From the NCBI GenBank assembly GCA_022393335.1, contig JAJEKB010021331.1:1620228-1684227 (forward strand): DNA of 64,000 nt. Reading direction: 5' to 3'. The notes under the pieces were generated by a model, which was given only the letters and a program-made list of their open reading frames with translations, was not told the origin of the DNA and did not search any database. Shown one piece after another: positions 36,340-47,949 of this stretch (its first letter is position 1; each line of letters begins with the position of its first letter). The translations under genes were made by a program, and so were the position numbers. This DNA is from Macrotrachela quadricornifera. Taxonomy: Eukaryota; Rotifera; Eurotatoria; Philodinida; Philodinidae.

Positions 36340-37676
36340 CTGTGAAGATAAGAAAAATCCAGTATCTATTATCGATTGGTTGTAACGAGAAATTGAAAAT
36401 TAGTGATTAACCAATAGCATATGAGCTACATGAGTCATGATGATAAACTGATACAGGGCGGATAAAATCATAATACTTTCAATGGTATTCATCATTCATT
36501 CGATGATCTCATTCCACAACGCCTTCTTTTTGATACTATTATGCTAGTGTAATTCTACTCGATATTAAGACTGTTTGTTATCTTATTATAATTCAAGTAT
36601 GTATTTTCTACAGGTATTGGTGCTGCTCTAATTTGTGTTTTGATTTTAAATCTGTCCTCGTGATCACACTAACATCTTGCAATACGTTGTGCGCACTCTT
36701 AATCTAAGGTAAGTTTAATTTATGATATCATTTAAATCGATGCGTTGCGGAAACCGAGCCGTTTTGGCAAATACTTATTTAATCTTTTTTGTATGAAAAG
36801 AATAAACGACTTTTCCTACAGTTACTTTAATTTTACTTCTTTTGTCTAATAACCATGCTATAAGTGTTATCAGTAGTCACAGAAGAAGATATCATAAAAT
36901 AGTTCAAACATGTACCTACCCAGTGAAAAATATTCATGAAAAAAAACGGCAGAAAACGCATTCCTGAAAACATGGAAACGTGTCTTTCAACTGAAAAACG
37001 CGTTCTACAATTTAGTGAAAGCGTTCATAAATGTCAAAAAAATGTTCTGTGTTTAAAGGAACGCATTCTTTGCCGTTCCATGTCATTGCAGAATACGTTC
37101 TTCTCGGTCTAAATATCGTTCTTCGACTGACCAGGATGCGTTCTGATCCGTTTCGACATCTGACAGAATGGGTTTCTTTCTGTTCTTTTTTAGAACGGTC
37201 AGAATCGGATGCCATTAGAATGAGATCGCGTTCTTTGGTGTTCTCGAGAGGAACGCATAAGAACTGATTCTTCCTATTGACCAACACATTCCAGATAATC
37301 TAAAATCATTTCTATAGAGGAAAAGAACGTATTCTTTGTCGTTCTTCGAATTGATGGTTGCTTCCCAAATATTGAAAAATCAGCCTCAGAAAAATAGAAT
37401 CCGTTCTCTCACGTTCCGTAATCGTAACGAAATTATCCCGTTATACTGAGAAAAAATTTTAGACAGTTTATGTGTGCTCAGTCAATTTACAAACTTGTTG
37501 TTTTTCTTTTTATTATGTCACTGACAAATGAACATCGTAATTCATAATTTTCTACTATATGCATTCATTTTTAAGGTGAAGACTTCAGCTGTTGATATTG
37601 AGAAAATTTTATTTATAATAACTTGACAATAACAACAAACATGAAAACAAAGAAATGTTAAATAATAATAAGAGTA
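36340..37676. other. Intergenic, repeat-like
   Basis: No gene is supported. The part 36940-37440 is rich in GCGTTCT/AACGCA-type words on both strands (for example around 37010, 37060, 37135, 37225, 37325), suggesting a degenerate repeat. The overlapping frames at 37012-37287 and 37031-37267 are chance frames across it. Confidence 0.4.
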
Positions 37677-39933
37677 TTAAGAAGATTCAGATTCATTTGG
37701 TAAACGAATAAACATAAACTGTTCTTTTTGATGAAAACAAAATACTTTTTCAATAATATGTGCTGGTAATATTTGTGTTGTTGATTCGGAATCTACTCGT
37801 CCAATAACTGTATTTAAATTTTTAACTGTGATACCATCTATAGTTAAATAATCACAATATTCATCTTTTAATTCAAATACTTGAATGAATAAATGCTGTT
37901 GTACTCCACTACAAACAATAAATTTATCAATAATTCCAAATTTTAGTTTATCAATGTTTCTTCTACCAAACACAATAGCCGCATCACATTTTGATTGTTT
38001 CCAATGATATGACGAATATTTCATACCCTCATATTTGCAGCAATAATATGCTCGAACATTCTCGGTTGAACAAATTTCTTTTAAATAATTTCTTTCATCC
38101 TGTTCTAATTGTACATGTTTTGTTACTGTAAATTCACCTGAGAAATATGGTTTGCGATATTTTTTTCCTATTAAATTTAACATATATTCGTGCAACAGAG
38201 AGTCTTGACTTTTGTGTAATGCCACAAAAGATGATTGCCGTAACATTTCCATATTATTAAATATTTCTTTATCTTGTTGACGACATCCATGAATTGTCGA
38301 CGTAATTGCTCCTTTATAAATAAAAAAAATATCTATTTCATAGTCAAGTTATGTAATCGTAGGATATTTGAAACTAATAAAAGTAACTTTACCCAGTATT
38401 GATTCATAATTAAATGTTGAATAACATTGCAATGGTCCATAATCACGAACTGTATCTGAAAAATGGACAATTGAATGGATATTATTAACACAGTGACGTT
38501 TGCCATATAATATATGAAATTGGTGAACATGTTGATTTAATAATAAATCCATTATTTTTAAATCTTGTTGTTCAATTTTACGATTTTCACCAATATGCAT
38601 TGCAAAAACAAGTAATTTAAAATGATCATAATAAATTTTTGGTAAAAAATCTTGAAATATGGGATAGAAAACCAATAATATTGAACGATATTCACTGGCT
38701 TTGTATTTATTGTATATTTGTAAATCTCTTGGTATACGGACAGTTGTTGATGGAGAAATAAATGATTTTAATATTACATTAAGATTTGGTATTTTTGATT
38801 CGATAGTCCATGGTTTTTCTTTAGTTCGCCATTTACGATCGAACCAAAGTGCCAATAACTTCTTCTACATAAACAACAAAGAATCAGTTTAGAAACGTAT
38901 ATAAAAATGACAAAAGATATGAGTTGTCATACCATTGCACCACCATAAAGTGTATGTAAACTATCAGACAGAAAACTTTGTCCATAATCAAAAAATTCCA
39001 AGTCTGACAGCAAACATGGACCTAAATAACCTCGCTGCATATCTTGTTCTTCAACTGTTCCAGGTGTTGGTTTTTCGTTTTGAAGCTGTCTCATAATTGT
39101 TTGATAACGTTCAGTTGAACGAAGTTCTGGTTTTGGTTGATCTTTTTCGGTGATGAAAACACGAATACGATGTGTTTCCTTGCATCTTTTTCTTTGATTT
39201 GAGATAGTAGTTGATACTGTTAATTTTTTTCCTAAGATTTGAGGATTGGATAATGTAGTTATGCCTAAAAATGAATTATAGAAAGTAAACAATATTGTTA
39301 TCTTGAAAGAATAAGAAGTCATAGCTTTATACCTTTTATTTCGCATCGCGAACATCCATATGCAGCAATGGGTTCCGCAATATTTTGTAATAAAGCTGTT
39401 GCTGGTTTATCATTTGTTGATCCAAGTAAATAAGTACAGTACATTTCAAAATCATCATTTAATGATTTGATATAACAACATTTTGGGGTTTGAAGTTCTT
39501 TCAGTTCTTTTACAATAGGCTTGATCATTATTCTCATAATCTGACGTGATGGCTTTTTAAAACAACTATTAATACCACCAATAATCACGTTGTGTAATAA
39601 AAATCGTTCTGATAATTGTATTTCGTTCATTGTTAATGTTATAATCCACAGACTTTTTTCAGTGGACGTACCGATCTGCACACCATCGGTAGATAATGTG
39701 AGTGTGATGTAATGACAACTATTTACATCCACTCTTGACAAAAAATTTTGATAAATTCGTCCATCTTTAGTATCTCGTAATACACAAGAAGATGGTGGTG
39801 TTGATGATGATAAAGACTTTTGGAAATTTATTTTTGTTTCACGCTGCAGAATTTGTTCAATTTGTCGGCGTAAATTGAAATAGGTAAACGTGTACGGTTT
39901 TAATTTATAACCAGCATATTCAGAACATTGCAT
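37677..39933 (-). CDS. Tnp2/CACTA-like (CMC superfamily) transposase
   Basis: Four exons splice in one frame: about 39933-39333 (the frame is open further upstream), 39264-38933, 38864-38393 and 38311-37677. Landmarks are LSTDGVQIGTSTEKSLW, NVIIGGINSCFKKPSRQ, EPIAAYGCSRCEIKG, DSLHTLYGGAM, WFDRKW and HCVNNIHSIVHFSDTVRDYG, which match the animal branch of Tnp2/EnSpm transposases: an RNase H-like core and a DUF4218-like C-terminal part. Just upstream, CQVC and CSDMQC (about 39985-39925) suggest a zinc-binding head, and the frame then runs straight into the terminal repeat of the neighbouring foldback element. The coding region is unbroken, so this may be a recently active or domesticated copy. 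No matching terminal repeats were found at the 37-kb side. Confidence 0.7.
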
Positions 39934-40800
39934 ATCTGAACATTTATCAGTTGATTGAGAAATTGCCTCGCATACTTGACATATAGTGATGGTAGATGAC
40001 GTAGGATATTCTAGATCAGGATTCGAGTATTTTTCAAAAATATTCGCCCATAGGTTAGACCAAATTAGACCAACATTAGACCAAGATAGAACTCGACGAG
40101 CTCTATCGAATGCACTATTTACTTCCTCAAAATGAACCTTCCTTCAGGTAAAAAAACGTAAATTACTAGTAAAAAATAGGTAAAAAGTCAAAAAAATGTA
40201 GTAAAACCTGCAGGGATTCACTCATAGGTTAGACCAAACGCTTAAATCTTAGGAATCGATAGAGTTCGACGAGCTCTATCGAATGGATACCTTGGTTGTT
40301 GTATTCGAATAAGTTATAGTGCAGTAAATGGCTAATTAGTAGTTTTTTACTAGTAAAATTTACTAAAACCCATAGGGATTCGCTCATAGGTTAGACCAAG
40401 TTAGATCAACATTAGACCAATGTAGAATTCGACGAGCTCTATCGAATGGATACCTTGGTTGCTATATTCGAATAAGTTATAGTGCAGTAAATGACTTATT
40501 AGTAATTTTTTACTAATGAATATACTAAATTATTTTTCGTATGCACTTAAATTTTAGAGAAACTTAAAGCAGCATTAGATCAAGATGGAAACCGATGAGC
40601 ATTAATGAATGAATAGCTTGGTTGATGCATCTGAAGGAGCAACCATTGAGAGTATCTTTTATAAATAAATAAAAATTAGATATTGTATTTTGAAAAAATT
40701 CATTTATTGAGTGAAAACGTTAGAACGTAAAATATTCCTTTTGAATAGTAACAAAGAGATGAAAGAAAACGACTAAGTAGAAAAAAATTCACAAATATAT

Positions 40801-42471
40801 TTATACAGTAAAAATATCGTCTATAACAGTTTTGAATTTACGTATCGGTTGGCGTACTTTGTGGATGAGATATGTGCCTATATATGAAATTATAGCGATA
40901 ACAATGGTTAATAATGCAGCTAGAGCATATAATAACATATCATGAATTGCTAATACTTGTTTCGATGCAAAAACTGTTGACAGTTCCTTAATAGAGTGTT
41001 GTGACTGTTGTTGATAAGATGATATCAGTGTTTCACTCATATTCCTTAATGGTATGATGAAGCTTGATAATTGTCTAAACTTCGATGCAATATTTGATTT
41101 AACAATAATTCGATGTTGTGTACATGACGACGCAGATAATTGAATATCAGCACACGTTATTGTTTTGTCGCATGGCATACGTATGATTGCTGATTCTGAT
41201 ATTGATAATGTTTCACTTAATTCTTTTGAGGTTACCTGACAATACTCAGTTTGACGGATGTTAAAAAATAACCAAATACCATTGTCAATGTTAATGACAT
41301 CTTGGTCGATATGTTGCGATCGGCTAACTTTACATGCATTTGTGGCTGATTGGTTATCATCAAGTAATTGAGATACACATAATGACTTCGATAATGACAT
41401 GGAGATAGGAATTTGTTTACATTGGACAATAGATGAGAATATACATTGTTTAATATCAGTTTCATCATTCCATGTAATCAATGTTTGATCAATCGGATTA
41501 ATTCCAATTATTTTTGGAAGATTCGAATAAATATATTTATCATTATTGGAAACAATTGGTAGTGGAATTAAACGATAAATTAAGAATTTTACTTTTGTAT
41601 CAGCTGGAATTCGTAAAAATAATGTTGCAATAGCTAAACAAGGTTGAGTATGTAATAAATTCTGAGAATTTATTGAGCAGTGACGTAGGGCAAATACAGA
41701 TTGACCGACAACTGATTGAAGAAAATTGATTGATGAATCTTTAATATTTTGAGCTGTACGCGTATGATCGTACATCGAAGATATTGTCGATAAAAAAAAT
41801 TTTAAATCTGTTTGAGATAGATAATCAAAACCAATTTTATTACTAGCTATTTGATTTCTAATTCTTTCTAATGTTGTTGGATAAAAATGGGGAATGTTTG
41901 CATGATGATCAAGTTTATTAATATTAGGTGTTATTAATTTGTTTTCTTCACTCTTCTTGTAATAAAATTGTTTATCAACAAAATGAATTGTCGATTGTGC
42001 TTCTTTCATAACTTCATTTGGATGATACTGCATAAGAACTTGACTCATATCATTATTAATCAGTTTTGATACACTTTCGGCATCATAAGAAGACGCCGCA
42101 AGCATTACTTGATTGGACGTTGTCATTGTCGCAAGTTCAATCACGTTTGTTTTCACTGGTAATGAGGTATACAAACAAACATCTGTGTTCGGAGATGTGA
42201 GACATAAATTGTCGATAGGTACAAATGTATGAATAATTTCATGTACAATGTTGGGTGAATAAGCACCTGTTCGTTGAAGTCCATAACCTTTAACAATATC
42301 AATAATGATGTCACTTTCCGAAATTTCTTTAATAGAGACGAGTGAAACCGTTGTGATCAAATTAACCAAGAAAGATAAGAGGAACAATCGTGTGATATCA
42401 TTCATCTTGATGAATATTAAATTAACGTCAGCAGCAGGAAAAATTTTTACGTAATATTGATTGCAAAACAC
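40801..42471 (-). CDS. Envelope/fusion-like membrane glycoprotein (errantivirus/baculovirus F type)
   Basis: This is an intact intronless frame of 556 codons; Met23 (about 42405) is the better start, since a hydrophobic signal-peptide-like stretch follows at once. A single hydrophobic span near residues 513-536 and a short basic tail (HKVRQPIRKFK) give a type I membrane protein. The C-terminal half has the cysteine and proline order of Gypsy-Env/baculovirus F proteins: a YRLIPLPI segment, a Y(I)YSNLP segment, paired Cys (QCIFSSIVQC), then LC, AC, a W-containing strand, YC, PC...TC and SSC. No furin-type cleavage site was recognised, so priming competence is doubtful. It lies alone between foldback arms, without gag or pol. 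The assignment rests on pattern, not on a search. A cellular receptor-like glycoprotein remains possible. Confidence 0.5.
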   Translation of the reverse strand: MFCNQYYVKIFPAADVNLIFIKMNDITRLFLLSFLVNLITTVSLVSIKEISESDIIIDIVKGYGLQRTGAYSPNIVHEIIHTFVPIDNLCLTSPNTDVCLYTSLPVKTNVIELATMTTSNQVMLAASSYDAESVSKLINNDMSQVLMQYHPNEVMKEAQSTIHFVDKQFYYKKSEENKLITPNINKLDHHANIPHFYPTTLERIRNQIASNKIGFDYLSQTDLKFFLSTISSMYDHTRTAQNIKDSSINFLQSVVGQSVFALRHCSINSQNLLHTQPCLAIATLFLRIPADTKVKFLIYRLIPLPIVSNNDKYIYSNLPKIIGINPIDQTLITWNDETDIKQCIFSSIVQCKQIPISMSLSKSLCVSQLLDDNQSATNACKVSRSQHIDQDVINIDNGIWLFFNIRQTEYCQVTSKELSETLSISESAIIRMPCDKTITCADIQLSASSCTQHRIIVKSNIASKFRQLSSFIIPLRNMSETLISSYQQQSQHSIKELSTVFASKQVLAIHDMLLYALAALLTIVIAIISYIGTYLIHKVRQPIRKFKTVIDDIFTV

Positions 42472-42748
42472 AGAAATAGTACGTGAATAATTTTTTTTAT
42501 TTGGAAGTGTCTCTATATATATAGCGTATATTCTTATAGAAAAAAGAAAATTAAAAATGATTGGTTAAAAAGAAAAGAAAATCCGACAGATGATATCAAT
42601 GTCCAATTCAATTCATTTTCTTTGATATAATATAGCCGTCAGTCTGTTATATTGCCTTGAACGGCGTGTATGTTTCTTTGATTATACTTTATCATTGAAG
42701 ATATCACGATAGACGTCAACGATTTTACCAATTTTTTTTATTTATCAG

Positions 42749-43063
42749 CTAAACTATATTACCAACATTATTATATAAAATTTTTTCCTTCATTTCTTCT
42801 ACTAATAGTAAAACTCCATGACGATCAGAACGCCAAATCTTGGGCAGTGCTATACGTGTTAATTCACTATGGTCTAATTTTAACTTGTCAATAACTTCAC
42901 CCCAAAGACAGTGTGATGATCTTGTTTTATCATTCAGCCGCCATGTTTCTTTTTTCAATATATCAGTACGGCTTCCCAGAGAAGCAACAGCAATTACAAA
43001 TTGATCTATAGTAATTTTTGATCAAATATTCTTACCCTTCGCATCTGAATTCGAATCTTCCAT
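42749..43063 (-). CDS. Small two-exon gene of unknown function inside the foldback element
   Basis: Exon 1 (43063-43036, MEDSNSDAK) and exon 2 (43005-42749) join across a 30-bp GT-AG gap to give 94 aa. The core reads SSHCLWGEVIDKLKLDHSEL, then RIALPKIWRSDRHGVLLLVE. It is helical and charged and could bind nucleic acid, but I do not recognise a named domain. The intron is very short even for this genome. It is transcribed in the same direction as the envelope-like gene, 280 bp upstream of it. Confidence 0.45.
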
Positions 43064-43411
43064 TTACTCGTAATTAACTAATATAGTTTAATCAATATGA
43101 TTGATAAAGCACGTGAATCAATTTAAAACATATATTATACGTAGGATCATTCAATTGTGACTTTTCTTTCTCTTTTTGTGTTAATATATATATATATGTA
43201 TGCGTAACAGAGATGAAAAAGATATTTTGTTTCTTTGAAAAAAAAACCCACCAATACAAATGAAGAAATTGATATTAAAGAGAAATTATATGCATGTGAA
43301 TTATAAACAAGATACTCCTGTTTTTTTTCTCTTATCTATTTATACATTCAATATATAAAAGAGATTCATCGATAAGTAATCTACGATGCTACCAAATCAC
43401 ACCGCTAAATA

Positions 43412-43531
43412 TCAAATAAAACGTATTTCATAATCATGTGGCACCGTTTCTTCCAAAGACAATCCATCTTGATTATTGAATAAATGTATATCGACTGATG
43501 CACTTGAAATCGTTACCGATGGATGATCCAG
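43412..43531 (-). other. Coding-like 40-codon fragment
   Basis: The minus frame reads LDHPSVTISSASVDIHLFNN, then QDGLSLEETVPHDYEIRFI and a stop. Its composition looks coding, but an in-frame TAA lies just upstream and no joining exon was found. It may be the last exon or relic of another cargo gene. Confidence 0.3.
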
Positions 43532-44249
43532 TTAACGTGAACAGATACTAGAAATAAACAATGATAAAGTAAAAAGTCTATCTGAACATATAGAAATTTC
43601 TTAGTGTTATTTTCATAGATGGTGCACATTATATTATTAACATACAAGTTGTAGCTAATTTTCCGTATAGCATAGATGTTATTCAAACCAAAAAAATATT
43701 TAATCGATAGAGTCCCTCGAATTCTATATTGATCTAATGTTGATCTAACCTCTAAGTGTAAAAACTAGATTTTGTAAATTCCCTATGATAAGAACATTAC
43801 TAGTTAGGCACCTTTACAACAATAATTCAGCGGAATATAGCATCCAAGATATTCATTCGATAGAGCTCATCGAGTTCCATCTTGATCTAACGCTGGTCTA
43901 AGTTGATCTAAAATTTAAGTGCATACGAAAAATACTTTAGTAAATTCATTAGTAAAAAACTACTAATTAGTCATTTACTGCACTATAACTTATTCGAATA
44001 CAGCAACCAAGGTATCCATTCGATAGAGCTCGTCGAACTCTACCGATTCTCAAAGTTTGAACGTTTGGTCTAACCTATGAGTGAATCCCTGCAGGTTTTA
44101 CTACATTTTTTTGACTTTTTACCTATTTTTTACTAGTAATTTGCGTTTTTTTACCTGAAGGAAGGTTCATTTTGAGAAAGTAAATAGTGCATTCGATAGA
44201 GCTGTTAGGTCAACCTTTAGGTATAAGGGAAATGAAGGAAATATCTTAC

Positions 44250-44517
44250 NNNNNNNNNNNNNNNNNNNNNNNNNNNNNNNNNNNNNNNNNNNNNNNNNNN
44301 NNNNNNNNNNNNNNNNNNNNNNNNNNNNNNNNNNNNNNNNNNNNNNNNNNNNNNNNNNNNNNNNNNNNNNNNNNNNNNNNNNNNNNNNNNNNNNNNNNNN
44401 NNNNNNNNNNNNNNNNNNNNNNNNNNNNNNNNNNNNNNNNNNNNNNNNNNNNNNNNNNNNNNNNNNNNNNNNNNNNNNNNNNNNNNNNNNNNNNNNNNNN
44501 NNNNNNNNNNNNNNNNN
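44250..44517. other. Assembly gap (268 N) inside the right arm
   Basis: The same 125-bp sequence, starting at GAATCCCTGCAGG, precedes (44085-44207) and follows (44518-44640) the N run. The gap therefore sits in tandem arm subrepeats, and their true number is unknown. The apparent frame 44187-44549 crosses the gap and is meaningless. Confidence 0.95.
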
Positions 44518-44737
44518 GAATCCCTGCAGGTTTTACTACATTTTTTTGACTTTTTACCTATTTTTTACTAGTAATTTACGTTTTTTTACCTGAAGGAAGG
44601 TTCATTTTGAGAAAGTAAATAGTGCATTCGATAGAGCTCGTCGAGTTCTATCTTGGTCTAATGTTGGTCTAATTTGGTCTAACCTATGGGCGAATATTTT
44701 TGGAAAATACTCGAATCCTGATCTAGGATATCCTACG

Positions 44738-45608
44738 TATTTTTATGCTATGTTATTAAACTACCTCTTCTTTATCGTACATCGATCCTTCATGCTTGCA
44801 AAAAAGTAAACATTTTTTGTTGAGATCTAATATTGTCCATGTGGACCCAAAATCTGACTATGTCTCTATCATTAGTAAAAAATAAATAGATAGTTTCGAT
44901 AAGTCATGATAAAGACATTTTATTTTTTTCTTTTGATGCATAACTTTAGGATCATTCCATATCGATGCCTAATGTTTATCTTCTATCAAATACGACTACT
45001 GAATCACCAATAGCAATACAATACGATCAAATTAATTTGTAAAAAACAGTACAAAGATTAAGTGATGCCGTACATCATTAATTTGAGAGAAATAGTCTGA
45101 TATTATAGGTCATAACCAGAACTAAGTAGTATGATGAAACACCAACAGAAATATATTACCATTATATCAGAAGAGAGATCCTTTTATGCGTTTTACTCAC
45201 GTAACATTGGACTTAATGAACTTTGGAGAGCAGATGATTTCAACATTATACTCACTATTACTAACATAAGAGAATCTTAAATGTTAGAGAAATCTCAAAT
45301 CTTCTTCAATAGTGCCTCAGAACAAGAACAACAGTTTTAAGGATGTCTCAACAAATCATATTCAAAAAAAGTGTGAAAATTGTTTCGAAATCATTGCAAT
45401 ACTAACTGATCAGTGGAAAGAGAATTCAAGCTACCTTATATCACTAACTCAATAATTTAAAACTTGTCATTACGGCAGTTTTGATCAGACCATCAATGCC
45501 GATTTTGGCGAGCATCTGACAAAAATTCAAACAAAGAAAACAGTTATCGTATTTTATTGTAAGAAACTGAAGTTGAATCCCACAGAAATCTAGTTTTCTG
45601 GTATATAA
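44738..45608. other. Intergenic, nothing recognised
   Basis: AT-rich spacer downstream of the protease-like gene. No gene or clear repeat was seen. Confidence 0.45.
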
Positions 45609-46773
45609 CTACGTACTTAAGAACGGCTGATAATTTTTTGTTGTTTCATTTATTGTATGAATGTATGACTCCGTGTAGGCACAATTTGTTCCAAGACAAG
45701 CATATGTATTTGAATTATTGCAAGGATTTGACGGTTCTTCTTTGCATGCATCAATACATCCATCGAGAGAATTATGTGCAATGTAAACATATCCTGACTT
45801 AGTTCCACGTGGACATTGACATAAACATTTCATTGTAGATGGATGAATTGATAATGATGTGTGAGTAATATTCTGAATAAATCGAACAAATGGTGCAATA
45901 AATATGTAACTACTACCAGCTCGAGCAGTCGCATGACGTTTGCCAAAAGAAGCTAGACCAATAAGTTCCCAATATTTCGAATCTCTTAAAATCATCAATG
46001 GTCCTCCGCTATCTCCACGTGATATACCTGATCATAAAAGATGTTATATGACAAATAGCTGTAGAAATATGTGAGAGTATAATACCTTTTCCTGAATCAC
46101 CAGCACATAGGTGATAACGACGATTTGGAGAATGATTGCAATTCGTTGACGATTTATCCATGATTTTAAGTGTTACTTCTTGTAGTTCATCTGGAGCTTC
46201 GTTTGTATTTAAGTCTCCCCATCCAATAGAAATTACTTCAGTACCTACTTTAAGATATTTGTTAGAATGATCTGCACTTGGTAAACATATTCGAGTTAGT
46301 GATGAATCAGTGAAATTCAATGGTGTTCTAAGACGAACCAAAACAATATATTTTTCAAATGTTGCTTTGTTATATAAAGGGTGAAAGATTAGAAAATCTA
46401 TTGCTAGACTTTGATGACAAGGATCTGACAAACGAAATGTACCAGCACAAACTGTTGTTTCGGCTATGACATGCGTCTTATGTTCCAAACAATGTGCTGC
46501 TGTAATAATGTACCATTCATTAATAATTGATCCTCCACAAAAATGTGTGTTGTTCACATCACGGAATGATACGATCCAATCCCAATTATTTAATCCAGCT
46601 GAAGAACCACCGAAAATTTTCAAATTAATATTAGGACGTCTCGAGCAACCACAGATAATTGTATCATTGTTGCATTTGTAAACGATCGTTGATGTGCATT
46701 GAACAATAAGACCAAGTACAATATACAACAGTACTAATATATATTGCTTTGAGTATTCTCCCATTGTTGCCAA
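45609..46773 (-). CDS. Secreted trypsin-like (S1) protein with Cys-rich tail, catalytic Asp missing
   Basis: Two exons (46773-46086 and 46027-45609) give 368 aa. A hydrophobic N-terminus (about residues 9-28) is a likely signal peptide. The S1 fold is clear: IFGGSSAG at the usual activation point, TAAHC (His), CLPSADHS, GWGD, and RGDSGGPL (Ser). The segment that should carry the catalytic Asp (family NDIALVRL) reads KYIVLVRL, so Asp is replaced by Tyr, a one-base GAT-to-TAT change. The protein should be inactive or strongly impaired, unless the base is an error. After the protease domain comes a cysteine-rich tail (KCLCQCPRGTKSGYVYIA, then DACKEEPSNPC and YACLGTNC) of a type I recognise only as recurring in secreted rotifer proteins. 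A pseudoprotease with a binding role is possible. Confidence 0.85.
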
Positions 46774-47949
46774 TGACTATTGATGATTGTATTAGAACGA
46801 AATGAAACTAAGAGCATTGTATATAGGGCAAGATAAGAATAGGTGAAAAATGAAAAGATGTGATCTATTGTCTATAATACTGAGAAGTAAATTAAGATAA
46901 CATTCAAGTAATATGATACTACTCTATTTACCGCATATGCACACACGTTATAAAGGTTTCTTTGAAGTAACATCTAAATCAAGAAACAAAGTACATAAAT
47001 TGAAATAACAAAATATTCTTAAAGAATTTTAAGAATGATATAAATAAGAATGTAGAAATAATTGATAATGAGTCCTATTGATGATGATGACTTAAATTAT
47101 TTATCAAAATTCAAATCAATAATGCTTAACTTTAGTAGTAACAGCCAGGTCAATTTTTGACCTTCTTTCTCAAATCTAAATATATACTAGAAATACTTTA
47201 TTTTTTCTCGATTTTTAAAAGAAACTACTGGAATATCTCTTATTGATAGATAGTATTACAATAAAGGAGAGAATGTAAACCTTGCAATACAGAAGCGAAT
47301 GACTCGTTTACTAATCTAAAAGAATATATATTTTCAATCCATTAAAAAACATGAGTTACGTGGTTTCGAGCTACCTAATCACTATAATAGGTGATTTATA
47401 TAATTTTAGATGATATGTACTACTTTCCTTTCTATCTTGAGGGTGAGAGTGGTAATTCAACCGAAATTTTCTACAATTTAAGATCTGTTTTGCATGATTT
47501 ACTGAATTGAACGATGATCAACAATACAATATCTAGAGTAGATCGATGCGTTTCTCATAATTAAAGATGGTATATTGCTATCATATATTTCCTGTATAGT
47601 ATAGAGAAAAGTAGGATAACCAAATTGAGCAGTGCACAATGTGGAACCTATGAAATTTTCCGATTTCGTTAGGAATAGATATCTGACTCGTGAAATGATA
47701 AAATTGGCATGTGAAAGTCAGATTCCCACAAGGAACTGTTTTTGCTTCTTAACGCTCCCTGTCCCTTTTTTCAAGTTTTTTTCTATATGTGTTTTATCAT
47801 GCTTCTAACGGATGACCCATAATACATTGCTCACTTTTGTGCCAATCAAAATATGTACTCGTTATCTATTTTTTCCACTTATTACGATTAGGTGCATGTA
47901 AAAAGGGTCTTACAAAAACATTAACACATTGAAATTATGTTGAAGTTGT
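46774..47949. other. Intergenic, nothing recognised
   Basis: No gene. It contains CTTGAGGGTGAGAGTGG (about 47437), one of the CACCCTCA-type words in reverse orientation. Confidence 0.4.

Larger units (their letters stand above)
39998..44737. mobile_element. Foldback-like element with long tandem-subrepeat arms and internal genes
   Basis: The left tip (about 39998, ACGTAGGATATTCTAGATCA) and the right tip (about 44737, reverse complement) match for about 200 bp. The arms (about 39998-40640 and 43690-44737) are built of tandem subrepeats of about 165-175 bp, each holding TTAGACCAA words, GACGAGCTCTATCGAATG and an AGTAAATTAC-like tail. This tandem-in-arm design is typical of Foldback elements such as Drosophila FB. 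No target duplication is evident. Between the arms lie an envelope-like gene, a small two-exon gene and a third coding fragment, all leftward. No transposase lies inside; the Tnp2-like gene adjoins the left tip. Confidence 0.75.

Noticed and set aside
36940..37440. Small gene at 37012-37287
   Set aside because: Overlapping frames on both strands across GCGTTCT-rich repeat-like DNA; no protein features.
44187..44549. 120-aa open frame
   Set aside because: It spans the N run and is made mostly of unknown residues.
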